From Bog-756 sp963837805 (GTDB taxonomy: Bacteria; Actinomycetota; Acidimicrobiia; Acidimicrobiales; RAAP-2), in contig CAWIOU010000024.1 in assembly GCA_963837805.1 (NCBI GenBank), forward strand, positions 124,001 through 188,000: DNA of 64,000 bases, given 5' to 3'. A model generated the notes under the pieces. The model worked only from the letters and a program-made list of their open reading frames with translations, ran no database searches and was not told the origin of the DNA. Of the stretch, positions 15,818-24,319 are shown piece by piece. Positions within the stretch are counted from its first letter, which is position 1. Every line of letters starts with the position of its first letter. The translations under genes were made by a program, and so were the position numbers.

Positions 15818-16867
15818 TCAGGCGGTGAGCGAGCCCAGGATCCGCTGGCGGTGGTCGGCGGCCGACCCCCACGCCTCGGCCAGCGCCCACGCCCGCTTCA
15901 GGAACAGGTGGAGATCGCACTCCCAGGTGTAGCCGATGGCCCCGTGGACCTGCAGGGCCACCCGGGCCGCCTCGGTGGCGGCATCCGAGGCGTAGGCCTT
16001 GGCCGTGGAGGCCGATCTCGAACCGGTGGGCTCGCCCTCGTCGAGCGACCAGGCCGCGGCGTAGACCACCGGCCGGGCGAACTCGAGCTTGACCTGGGCG
16101 CCGGCCAGCAGGTGCTTGACGGCCTGGAAGCTCCCGATCGGTTTGCCGAAATTGATGGCGGGCCTTGGCGTACTCGGCGGCCATGGTGATCATCCGTTCG
16201 CTGAGCCCGAGCAGCTGGGCGGCGGTGGCCACCGCGGCCCGGTCGCGGGTCCGCCGGATGGCCGAATCGGCGGCCGCTCCCGATGCCAGCCGGGTGTCGG
16301 GGGTGGGCGTCCATGTCGGGACGCCAAGCCGACGGGTGGGATCGAGGGAGGGGACCGGGGTCACCGTCACCTGCTCGGCCGGCACCAGGTGGACCTCGGG
16401 GCCGGGGCCGTCGTCGGAGCCGTCACCGGGGACGAACAGCACGAGCAGGTCGGCACCGTCGGCTGCGGCCACCGGCGGGGTCGCGTCGGCCGGCCCGGCG
16501 GAGGGCTCGGCCACGGCGGCGGCCACCGATCCGGAGGCGATGCCCTCCAGCCACGCCGCCCCACCGCTGAGCTCGTCCAGCAGCGGCGCGGCCAGCGCCG
16601 TCGACTCGACCAGTGGCTCGGGGAGGGCGACCCGCCCGACTCTTCGAGGAGAAGCACCAGGTCGACGAGTCCGAGCCCGAGGCCGCCGTGTTCCTCGGGC
16701 ACCGAGAGGCCGACCACGCCCATCTCGGACAGCACCGTCCACCGCGGGCTCCGCGCCCGGGGCGCTCGGTAGGCGGCCCGCAGATCATCGGCCGTGCACT
16801 CCTTGGCCAGGACCTGGCGCACCGCGTCGCGGAATTCGGTCTGCTGGTCGGTGAAGGCGAACCGCAT
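15818..16867 (-). CDS. Acyl-CoA dehydrogenase, short subunit (two compensating frameshifts)
   Basis: Acyl-CoA dehydrogenase family, about 350 residues if repaired. The N-terminal frame starts at ATG 16867 (MRFAFTDQQTEFRDAVRQVL) and reads to LVLLLEESG near 16637. The middle continues one frame over as VALPEPLVESTALAAPLL to EYAKARHQF near 16152. The C-terminus returns to the first frame with GKPIGSFQAVKHLLAG and VALQVHGAIGYTWECDLHLF. One C appears missing in GGGCGGGTC (16631-16637) and one T extra in CAATTTCGG (16149-16151, minus strand). Codon use is normal throughout, so either two sequence errors or a very recent pseudogene. It follows the long subunit gene at 16883 by 15 bp, forming a second long/short pair like that at 5712-8014. 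Confidence 0.75.
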
Positions 16868-16882
16868 CGTGTCTGCTTCCCC

Positions 16883-18062
16883 TCAGCCCCGCGGCAGCCC
16901 GAGCATGCGCTCGGCCACGACGTTCCGTTGGATCTCGTTGGTCCCGGCGTAGATGGGGCCGGCCAGGGCGAACAGGTAGCCGTCCAGCCACGGCGCGTCG
17001 ATGCCGTCGCCGTGGAGCTCCGCCTCGGGGCCGAGCAGGGCGAGAGCCGCCCGGTGGATGGCCAGGTCGGTCTCCGACCAGTGGATCTTGTTGGCACTGG
17101 CTTCGGGGCCGACGGAACCACCGTCCATGACCCGGGTGGCCGTCCACAGCGTGTTCAGGCGGTAGGCCTCGGCATCCATCCAGGCCTGGGCGACGGCGTC
17201 CGCACTCCGGGCCGCGCCGGCCGCGTCGACCGCCGAGCGCTCGGCGTACAGGGCCACCAGTCGGGCGGCGGCCTCCGAGTACCGGGCCGGGCTGCGCAGA
17301 CTGAGGCCCCGCTCCGAACCGGCGGTGGCCATGGCCACGCTCCATCCCTGGCCCACCTCTCCGAGCACCAGGTGGTCGGGTACGAACACGTCCTCGAAGA
17401 AGATCTCGGCGAAGCCGGTCTCCCCGTCGAGCTGGGGGATGGGGCGGACGGTGACCCCCGGGGTGCTCATGTCGATGAGGAAGTAGCTGAGCCCGCGGTG
17501 GCGCTCGGCATCTGGGTCGGTGCGGAAGAGGCCGAAGCACCACTCGGCGAATGCGCCCCGCGACGCCCATGTCTTCTGGCCCGAGAGCAGCCAGCCGTCG
17601 TCGGCGCCCGACCGGACGGCCCGGCTGCGGATGCCGGCCAGGTCGCTGCCGGCATCCGGCTCCGACCAACCCTGGCACCAGACCTCCCGGGCTGAGCCCA
17701 TGGCCGGGAGGAAGCGTTCCTTCTGCTCTGTCGGTCCCGAACTCGAACATGGTCGGCGCCAGCAGGAAGATCCCGTTCTGGCTCACCCGCAGCGGCGCTT
17801 CCGCCCGCCAGTACTCCTCCTCGAAGATGAGCCATTCGACGATGCCCACCCCGCGCCCGCCGTACTCCTCGGGCCACGACACCACCGACCAGTGGTCGGC
17901 GAACATGGTCCGCTCCCATTCCCGGTGGGCCTCGAACCCGTCGGCCGTGTCCAGCGACGGGAGGCTCCGGGGCGGGGGGACGTGGGCGGCCAGCCACGAG
18001 CGGGCCTCGGCCCGGAAGGCCTCCTGGGCCGGGGTGAATCGCAGGTCCATCGGCAGGTCCAT
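16883..18062 (-). CDS. Acyl-CoA dehydrogenase, long subunit (one frameshift)
   Basis: FadE-type acyl-CoA dehydrogenase, about 390 residues if repaired. The first frame starts at ATG 18062 (a second ATG is at 18050, MDLRFTPAQEAFRAEARSWL) and runs to APTMFEFGTD. The second frame has REVWCQGWSEPDAGSDLAGI, LSGQKTWASRGAFAEWCFGL and the closing YAGTNEIQRNVVAERMLGLP. One extra base near 17729 (minus-strand GACAGAGCAG) separates them; without it the protein reads GTDEQKERFLPAM, as the family does. Its neighbour downstream is the short partner. Substrate unknown; the pair arrangement again suggests a heterotetrameric enzyme for bulky CoA esters. Confidence 0.78.
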
Positions 18063-18179
18063 GGTCGCGGCATCTTAGGTGCGGTCCTGCCGGCTCCCCC
18101 GAGAGCGGGGTCCGAGCCCGGTCCGCGCCGGCGCTGGTCGGTTGCCGCCGGTCGCACCGGCAAGGCCCGGTCCGACGGA

Positions 18180-19019
18180 TCAGGTCCCGGTGACCACGCC
18201 GAACGCCCGGCCGAGCCCGTCGACCATCCAGCGGTCCGCCGCCGCTATCTCGGGGGGCGGGCCCCGGTAGCTCAACGACTCGATGAGGTCGACCGCGTCT
18301 CCGGCCAAGGTGGCGGTCCCGTCGGGGGCCGGGCCGCGGCGGACGACGACGGCGGGGCCGACCTCGACCACGAAATGGGGCACGGAAGCTGATGCCGCCA
18401 CGGCCAAGGTGCCTGTCCGGTCCGATCCCTGGCTGGCCAGGATGGCCGGACCGAGGGCGGAGACGTAGAGCAGGGTTCCGGTCAGCTCGTCCACCTCGAG
18501 CGCAGGCTCCAGGCCCAGGGGCAGCATCACGTCGCGTTCGTGTACCCACCCGTCCCAGAGCGCGTGGAACACGACGGCATCGAGAGCCAGATGGCCCGGG
18601 GGCGCTTCGGCCAGCGTGGACCACTGGTCGGGCTCGAGGTCGCCGATGGCCTCGGCCAGGCCGTCGTTGGACTCGTTGAATTGGGCCAGCAGCTCCGCCG
18701 GAGTCTGCGCCGACATCGACTCCACCATCGCCTTCGGGGTGGCCACCGGATCGAACGAGGTGAGGACCCGGGTGGGCTCGCCGGCCAGCCCCGAGGTGAT
18801 CGAGTAGGTCCAGAACCGGTTGGTGCCGACCAGGTGGGCGACCACGTCCCGCACCGCCCATCCCTCACACCGGCTGGCCGCCGACCACTGCCGTTCGTCG
18901 AGGCCGGCCAGCAGTTCGGCCATCCGCCGCCGTTGCCGCAGGGTCGGGACGGACGGGTCGCCGACGGGCAGGTCGAAGGTGATCAGCGTGCGTTCCCCGT
19001 AACGGGGTGTGAGCTGCAT
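18180..19019 (-). CDS. DinB-like / maleylpyruvate isomerase-family protein (mycothiol-type)
   Basis: A 279-residue protein of the actinobacterial maleylpyruvate-isomerase N-terminal (DinB-like) family, members of which bind metal and often use mycothiol. The helical bundle motif is WSAASRCEGWAVRDVVAHLV, where H in D-V-V-A-H-L is a usual metal ligand, followed by FHALWDGWVHERDVMLPLG with the later His ligands. The C-terminal 100 residues are a separate alpha/beta part similar to the SCP-2-like C-domains seen in this family. The start is ATG 19019; the frame is open for 124 codons further, but that part is low-complexity. Reaction unknown. It may be co-transcribed with the acyl-CoA dehydrogenase pair 117 bp downstream. 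Confidence 0.82.
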   Translation of the reverse strand: MQLTPRYGERTLITFDLPVGDPSVPTLRQRRRMAELLAGLDERQWSAASRCEGWAVRDVVAHLVGTNRFWTYSITSGLAGEPTRVLTSFDPVATPKAMVESMSAQTPAELLAQFNESNDGLAEAIGDLEPDQWSTLAEAPPGHLALDAVVFHALWDGWVHERDVMLPLGLEPALEVDELTGTLLYVSALGPAILASQGSDRTGTLAVAASASVPHFVVEVGPAVVVRRGPAPDGTATLAGDAVDLIESLSYRGPPPEIAAADRWMVDGLGRAFGVVTGT

Positions 19020-19117
19020 GCCGTAGTCCTCCCTCTGTCCCTCGTCCTCTTGCCCCTCGTGCTCCGCCCTCGTCACCCTTCCGGGTGCCGGTGGCCATGG
19101 TAGGCGTCGACGGGGGC

Positions 19118-19192
19118 GGAGCCCGGGGACCGGGCCGGGCCCGGGGAAGGCGGCCGGGGGGGCCCGGGGAACCGGCCGGGCCCGGGTATCGG
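19118..19192. repeat. CCCGGGGA-type GC-rich direct repeats
   Basis: The intergenic stretch between the divergent DinB-like and thiolase genes contains four or five copies of GGCCCGGGGA/GGCCGGGCCC-like words. They can fold into alternative GC hairpins. No gene or clear promoter element is recognisable in them. Confidence 0.5.
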
Positions 19193-19269
19193 CCGTCGGA
19201 ACGCCCGGGTGAACTCCCGTGATCTCCCTTGATTTCCGGCCACCGCAGCCGATGGGCAACAATGAAGGC

Positions 19270-20475
19270 ATGCCGAACGCAGTGATCGTCGATGTGGTCC
19301 GGACCCCGGTGGGCAAGAAGAACGGCAGGCTGTCGGGTTGGCACGCCGTCGACCTGGCCGCCCAGCCCCTCCGGGCTCTCATCGAGCGCAACGATCTGGA
19401 CCCGGCCCTGGTCGAGGACGTGGTCTACGGCTGCACGATGACCGTCGGCGAGCAGGCCATGAACATCGGGCGGAACGCGGCGCTGGCCGCCGGCTTCCCC
19501 GACACCGTGCCCGGGACCACGGTCGACCGCCAGTGCGGTTCGGCGCAGCAGGCGGTCCACTTCGCCGCCCAGGCGGTCATGGCCGGGGCCATGGATGTGG
19601 TCATCGGCGGTGGCGTGGAGGCCATGAGCCGGGTGCCCATCGGGTCGACCACCGACCACGGACCCGGGGACGCCTACGGGCCCGTGGTCCACGAACGGTT
19701 CGACTTCATCCATCAGGGTCTGAGTGCCGAGGAGATCGCGTCCCGGTGGGGGATCGACCGCGAGGAGATGGACCGCTTCTCCCTCCGCTCCCACGAGCGG
19801 GCGGCGCGGGCCATCGCCGAAGGCCGTTTCGACAACGAGATCGTGCCGTTGGCCACCCGTCGGGCCCGGGTGGAGGACAAGGTCGCCCGAGCCGGGACCG
19901 ACGAAGGGGATCCCGCCGGCGAAGGCCCGCTCACCGTCGACGAAGGGGTGCGGGCCGGCTCGACCTACGAGAAGTTGGCCTCCCTTCCTCCCTGCTTCGT
20001 CAAGAACGGACTGATCACCGCGGCCAGCTCGTCACAGATCTCCGACGGGGCGGCGGCGGCGCTGATCATGTCGGAGGAGAAGGCCGGCCAACTCGGCCTG
20101 CGGCCGAGGGCACGGTTCCACACCTTCGCAGTGGCGGCCAACGACCCGGTCATCATGCTGACGGCACCGATCCCGGCCACCACCCTGGTGTTGGCCAAGG
20201 CAAAGCTCGCCCTCGAGGACATCGACCTCATCGAGATCAACGAGGCGTTCGCCTCGGTGGTGCTGGCGTGGGAGAAGGAACATCACCCCGACATGGAGAA
20301 GGTCAACGTCAACGGCGGGGCCATCGCCATCGGGCATCCGACGGGGGCCTCGGGCGCCCGGCTGCTGGCCACCCTGCTCAACGAGATGGAGCGCACCGGG
20401 GCCCGCTACGGGCTCCAGACCATGTGCGAAGGCGGGGGCCAGGCCAACGCCACCATCATCGAACGCCTGGGGTAG
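19270..20475 (+). CDS. Thiolase (acetyl-CoA acyltransferase)
   Basis: A 401-residue thiolase, catalysing thiolytic cleavage of 3-ketoacyl-CoA at the end of a beta-oxidation cycle, or the reverse condensation. The active-site Cys is in TVDRQCGSAQQAVHFAAQ (about residue 90). The second part has NGGAIAIGHPTGASGARLLA with the catalytic His, and TMCEGGGQANATIIERLG with the second Cys. The length fits degradative thiolases (FadA/FadI type). The start ATG 19270 gives the usual MPNAVIVDVVRTPVGKKNG. It is followed by a strong hairpin at 20503. The neighbourhood of acyl-CoA dehydrogenases supports a role in beta-oxidation. Confidence 0.93.
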   Translation: MPNAVIVDVVRTPVGKKNGRLSGWHAVDLAAQPLRALIERNDLDPALVEDVVYGCTMTVGEQAMNIGRNAALAAGFPDTVPGTTVDRQCGSAQQAVHFAAQAVMAGAMDVVIGGGVEAMSRVPIGSTTDHGPGDAYGPVVHERFDFIHQGLSAEEIASRWGIDREEMDRFSLRSHERAARAIAEGRFDNEIVPLATRRARVEDKVARAGTDEGDPAGEGPLTVDEGVRAGSTYEKLASLPPCFVKNGLITAASSSQISDGAAAALIMSEEKAGQLGLRPRARFHTFAVAANDPVIMLTAPIPATTLVLAKAKLALEDIDLIEINEAFASVVLAWEKEHHPDMEKVNVNGGAIAIGHPTGASGARLLATLLNEMERTGARYGLQTMCEGGGQANATIIERLG

Positions 20476-20502
20476 GACCGGGGGCCCGGCGGCAAGGGTG
20501 AT

Positions 20503-20519
20503 CGACCCCTCGGGGGTCG
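20503..20519 (+). terminator. Perfect GC hairpin after the thiolase gene
   Basis: CGACCCC-TCG-GGGGTCG forms a perfect 7-bp stem 28 bp after the thiolase stop. No T-tract follows. It is a plausible terminator before the GNAT gene at 20556. Confidence 0.45.
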
Positions 20520-20555
20520 GTTGACCACCGGATCGGTGCGGAACATGCTTGGGCG

Positions 20556-21044
20556 GTGGCGCCAGAACGTTCGACTGTCCCAGCCGACGGTCCCAGGATT
20601 CGTCCGGTCCGCAGCGAGGACGCCGATGCCCTCCATCAGCTCTACGGCGAGCTGGCCGATGGCCGGACCGAGGCGCAACCGGCCGGGATCGAGGTGACCC
20701 GGCAGATGCTGGCCGATATCGCCGGCCAACCCGCCCGGCAGCTCCTGGTGGCCGAGGTCGACGGTGGCTCGGTGGCCGGGACCGCCGATGTGGTGGTGGT
20801 CACGAACCTCACCCACCGGGGCCGGCCCTGGGCCATTGTCGAGAACGTGGTCGTCTCCGCCGTTCATCGTCGGCGGGGGATCGGACGTGCCCTCATGGAG
20901 GAAGCGATCGCCCACGCCCGGGCCCAGGGCTGTTACAAGGTGCAACTCCTCTCGGCCAAGCACCGGGACGAGGCCCACGAGTTCTACCGGTCCCTCGGAT
21001 TGGTGGCCGTGGCCGAAGGGTTCCGGATCTACCTGGACGGGTGA
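20556..21044 (+). CDS. GNAT-family N-acetyltransferase
   Basis: A 162-residue Gcn5-related acetyltransferase using acetyl-CoA. The acetyl-CoA pyrophosphate loop (motif A) is VHRRRGIGRALMEEAIAHAR (about residues 107-126), matching the R/Q-x-x-G-x-G/A pattern, preceded by IVENVVVSA, the beta4 strand. The C-terminus DEAHEFYRSLGLVAVAEGF is the usual motif B with its Tyr. The start at GTG 20556 fits the family length. The acceptor is unknown. Confidence 0.9.
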   Translation: MAPERSTVPADGPRIRPVRSEDADALHQLYGELADGRTEAQPAGIEVTRQMLADIAGQPARQLLVAEVDGGSVAGTADVVVVTNLTHRGRPWAIVENVVVSAVHRRRGIGRALMEEAIAHARAQGCYKVQLLSAKHRDEAHEFYRSLGLVAVAEGFRIYLDG

Positions 21045-21077
21045 GCCGCCGTCGGCGTCGAGCCGCGGCCGCTCCGG

Positions 21078-24000
21078 TCAGCTGGCGTCGTAGGAGGGCT
21101 CGACCGAGACGTGCTTGTTGAAGTCGACCCTGTCCGCCCGGGTCGGGCGTGACATCAGGTAACCCTGGTAGAGATCGCATCCCAGTTCGGCCACCCGTTG
21201 CAGCTGGATCGGCGTCTCCACCCCTTCGGCCAGCACCACCAGCCCGAGCGCCTTGCTCAACTGGACGATGGCGGCGACGATGGCCTCGTCGTTCTCGAAG
21301 GTGCCCAACCCGTCGACGAAGGACTTGTCGATCTTGAGGATCTTGACCGGGAACCGCTTGAGCTGGGCCAGCGAGGAGTACCCGGTGCCGAAGTCGTCGA
21401 TGGCCAGACCGACGCCCATCTCGTGGATGCCGCCCAGCATGGCGATCGACGCCGAGGTGTCGCTCATCAGCATGCTCTCGGTGACTTCCATCACCAGCGC
21501 CTCGGCGGGCAGACCCGAATCGGTCAACGCCGACTCGATGGAGTCCAGGAGCTCGGGATCACTGAGCTGGTGGGCCGAGAGGTTCACGGTGATGTAGGCG
21601 TTCTCGGCGCCGGGCAGCTCGCGCCGCCAGGTGGCCATGGTCTGGCACGCCTCACGGAGCACCCAGCGGCCGAGCGAGAAGATGAGATCGGTCTCCTCGG
21701 CGAAGGGGATGAATTCCATCGGCCCGAGCAGCCCCCGGGACGGGTGGTGCCACCGGACCAGCGCTTCCATGGCCACGATGCGGTCGTCGCCCACCGAGGC
21801 GATCGGCTGGTAGTGGACGGCCAGCTCGTTGTGGTCGATGGAGTGGCGCAGATCGTCGTAGATCTCGAGTCGGGCGACCGACTTGGCCCGCAGCGACTCG
21901 TCGAACACCTCGACCCGCGACCGGCCTTTGTTCTTGGCCTGGAACATGGCCACGTCGGCCTGTTGCAGGATGTCCTGGGCCGTCTGGCGGCCCCGCATGA
22001 CGAAGGACACGCCGACGCTGCAGGTGACCACCACGTTGCGGCCGGTCGACAGCTGCACCGGCTCGGCCAGCAGCCTCGAGTACTCGGTGGCCAGGCTGAC
22101 GGCGACGTTGACGTCGTGGACGTTGCGGCACAGTACGACGAACTCGTCACCCGAGAACCGGCTGACCACGTCACCACCGCGCACCGCCGACTTGAACCGC
22201 TGGGCCAGGGCCAGCAGGACCTCGTCGCCGCTGGCGTGGCCGAACGAGTCGTTGACCAGCTTGAAGCGGTCGAGGTCGATGAACAGGACGGCCAGGTTGG
22301 TCCCCCGTTGCAGGGACACCATCAGCTCGCGCTCGAGCTCGTCGCTGAAGAGCGAGCGGTTACCCAGACCGGTCAGCGAGTCGTGATAGGCGAGCCAGTG
22401 GAGCTGGGCCTCGGCTGCCTTGCGGTCGGTGACGTCGGTGAACGAGCACACCACCATGGGTACGTCGACCTGGCCGGCGCCGGACAGCAGCCGCGAGCTC
22501 AGGGAGAGCCACTGGCGCTTACCCCCGGCGTCGGTGACACCGATGACGACATCGTCCTCGGACTCGCCGGTGGCCAACGTCCGGGCATGGGGGAACATCT
22601 CGGCGGACAGGGGATGTCCGTTGGCCTCGATGGCGATGGAGGCGCCGGTGAAGATCTGATGACCGTTGCCCGACTCCAGGCGGTCGCCGAGGATCCGGCT
22701 GGCCGCCTCGTTGTGGGCGTTGACGTTGCCGAACTCGTCGAAGAGCACGATGCCCTCGCTCAGCGAGGCCACCACCGCCTCGTACCGTTCCTCGGCCGCC
22801 CGCCGACCGGCCTCGGCCTGGCGCGCATCGGTCAGCTCGGTGCACACCACGACCCAGCCCGACGGCTGGGTGTCGTCGTCGATGAGGGGGTCGATGGCCA
22901 CCAGGACCTCGACCTCCGAACCGTCCTTGCGGCGATGGATCCTCCGTCCGCGCTCGAGGACGGCGGCGCTGTCGGTGCGGTTGGCGGTGACCACGGCACT
23001 GATCGACATGCCGGCGACTTCATCTTCCTTCCATCCGTAGATGGCCTGGGCCGCCTCGTTCCAGCTCTCGATCTTCCCTTCGGCGCCGATACCGATGATG
23101 GCGTCGGAGACGTGCGCCACCAGGCTGGCCCGGTAGCGGTTGGCCGCTTCGGCCTCCCGCCGCTCGGAGATGTCCCGGGCGATGAGCTGGTACGCGGGTT
23201 GCCCGGCCCAGGTGGTGCGGACGCTGGTGACCTCCATGACGATGGCCGTCCCGTCCGGGATCACGCACCGGACCTCGCCGTGCTCGAAGAACTGCCCCGG
23301 CTCGGTGAGCTGGGACAGGCGTTGGGCCATGGCCGGGACATCGCCGGGGTGCATGAAGTCGGTGATGGGCCGGCCGTAGTACTTGGTGAACGCCTTGGCG
23401 TACTCCTCCTCCGTCTCGGCGCCGATCAGTCGCCCAGTGGCACGGTTGCCGTAGACGAGCAACCCGTTCTGGTGGACCAGCACCACATCGGGGGAGACCT
23501 CGGTGAGCAGGCGGTAGCGATCGACCAGCTCGCCGAGTTCCCGCTCGAAACTCTGCTGGGCGGTCACATCGACCACGACGCCGGCGTAGAGGGGCATGGT
23601 CCGGTTGGTGGACGATGCCGCCCAATCGCTCGGAGCGTCCATGGGCGAGGCTCGGACCACCACATGGTGATCCACCCCATCGGGGCAGTTGACGGTCATC
23701 CGGAGCTCGAACTCAGCCGGAGGTACACCGGCCCGCACCGGAGCGAGGATCGGCGCCAGCAGGAGCTCGCCGGTGTCAGCGCCATCGGCGAACCGGGTCT
23801 CGGCCGCCGAGTACTCCGGGTCGGTGATCTGTTCGGATCCGGAGACGACGCCGTCGATGCCGAAGGTGTCGTCCCTGGTCACGGAGAATCCCCGGACGCC
23901 CTCCTCGAAGCCGAAGAGCTCCTCGATCGACGACGACCAGATGACGGTGTCCTTGGCTACGTCATAAACCCAGGTCACCGACCTGAGCTCCTTCGCCCCG

Positions 24001-24116
24001 AGCTCGATGCCGTCGGACAACTCGAAGACGCGGTCGCCGAACGGTGAATCCTCGAGATCGATCCGATCGAACGAGACCTTCGAGGACCGGTCACCGAAGC
24101 TGCTCGCAGTGGCCAT
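21078..24116 (-). CDS. PAS-GGDEF-EAL cyclic-di-GMP signalling protein
   Basis: A 1012-residue predicted cytoplasmic sensor that could both make and degrade cyclic di-GMP. There is no membrane segment. Residues about 40-580 hold four PAS-like modules; clear ones contain LLVYGNRATGRLIGAETEEE, IESWNEAAQAIYGWKEDEVA and NVNAHNEAASRILGDRLESG. The GGDEF domain has YHDSLTGLGNRSLFSDELER, FIDLDRFKLVNDSFGHASGD and the active-site loop RFSGDEFVVL (about residue 655), an S-G-D-E-F variant known from active enzymes. The EAL domain has MEALVRWHHPSRGLLGP (about residue 783), MEVTESMLM, AIDDFGTGYSSLAQLKRFPV (about residue 905) and VLAEGVET, all catalytic positions present. An inverted repeat lies about 40 bp upstream. 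No operon partner is visible. Confidence 0.92.
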   Translation of the reverse strand: MATASSFGDRSSKVSFDRIDLEDSPFGDRVFELSDGIELGAKELRSVTWVYDVAKDTVIWSSSIEELFGFEEGVRGFSVTRDDTFGIDGVVSGSEQITDPEYSAAETRFADGADTGELLLAPILAPVRAGVPPAEFELRMTVNCPDGVDHHVVVRASPMDAPSDWAASSTNRTMPLYAGVVVDVTAQQSFERELGELVDRYRLLTEVSPDVVLVHQNGLLVYGNRATGRLIGAETEEEYAKAFTKYYGRPITDFMHPGDVPAMAQRLSQLTEPGQFFEHGEVRCVIPDGTAIVMEVTSVRTTWAGQPAYQLIARDISERREAEAANRYRASLVAHVSDAIIGIGAEGKIESWNEAAQAIYGWKEDEVAGMSISAVVTANRTDSAAVLERGRRIHRRKDGSEVEVLVAIDPLIDDDTQPSGWVVVCTELTDARQAEAGRRAAEERYEAVVASLSEGIVLFDEFGNVNAHNEAASRILGDRLESGNGHQIFTGASIAIEANGHPLSAEMFPHARTLATGESEDDVVIGVTDAGGKRQWLSLSSRLLSGAGQVDVPMVVCSFTDVTDRKAAEAQLHWLAYHDSLTGLGNRSLFSDELERELMVSLQRGTNLAVLFIDLDRFKLVNDSFGHASGDEVLLALAQRFKSAVRGGDVVSRFSGDEFVVLCRNVHDVNVAVSLATEYSRLLAEPVQLSTGRNVVVTCSVGVSFVMRGRQTAQDILQQADVAMFQAKNKGRSRVEVFDESLRAKSVARLEIYDDLRHSIDHNELAVHYQPIASVGDDRIVAMEALVRWHHPSRGLLGPMEFIPFAEETDLIFSLGRWVLREACQTMATWRRELPGAENAYITVNLSAHQLSDPELLDSIESALTDSGLPAEALVMEVTESMLMSDTSASIAMLGGIHEMGVGLAIDDFGTGYSSLAQLKRFPVKILKIDKSFVDGLGTFENDEAIVAAIVQLSKALGLVVLAEGVETPIQLQRVAELGCDLYQGYLMSRPTRADRVDFNKHVSVEPSYDAS

Positions 24117-24153
24117 AGGCCCTAGATATCGGCGCGGTGTCCGCGGAGCTTTA

Positions 24154-24176
24154 GCCTTGATCCGCCTTGTCAAGGC
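24154..24176. promoter_or_regulatory. Inverted repeat upstream of the GGDEF-EAL gene
   Basis: GCCTTGA and TCAAGGC form perfect 7-bp arms 9 bp apart; the right arm also sits in a second palindrome, CCTTG-T-CAAGG. The element lies about 40 bp upstream of the start at 24116. It may be an operator; no other copy was found here. Confidence 0.35.
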
Positions 24177-24319
24177 CCCGATCGTGGCCGGGGCCGACTG
24201 GTTCTCGGCCGCCGGGCCCGGCACCCCGGGAGTAGGCCTCTGGGTGCCTGTTCGGCCCAGTTATCGATCGGCCGTCGCTCCGATTGCCAATTCGGCCTTC
24301 GGTCCGGTTGTTGCTCCGG

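Noticed and set aside
21198..24047. A 949-codon open frame on the + strand
   Set aside because: It is antisense to the PAS-GGDEF-EAL gene, has no domain and has shadow-type composition.
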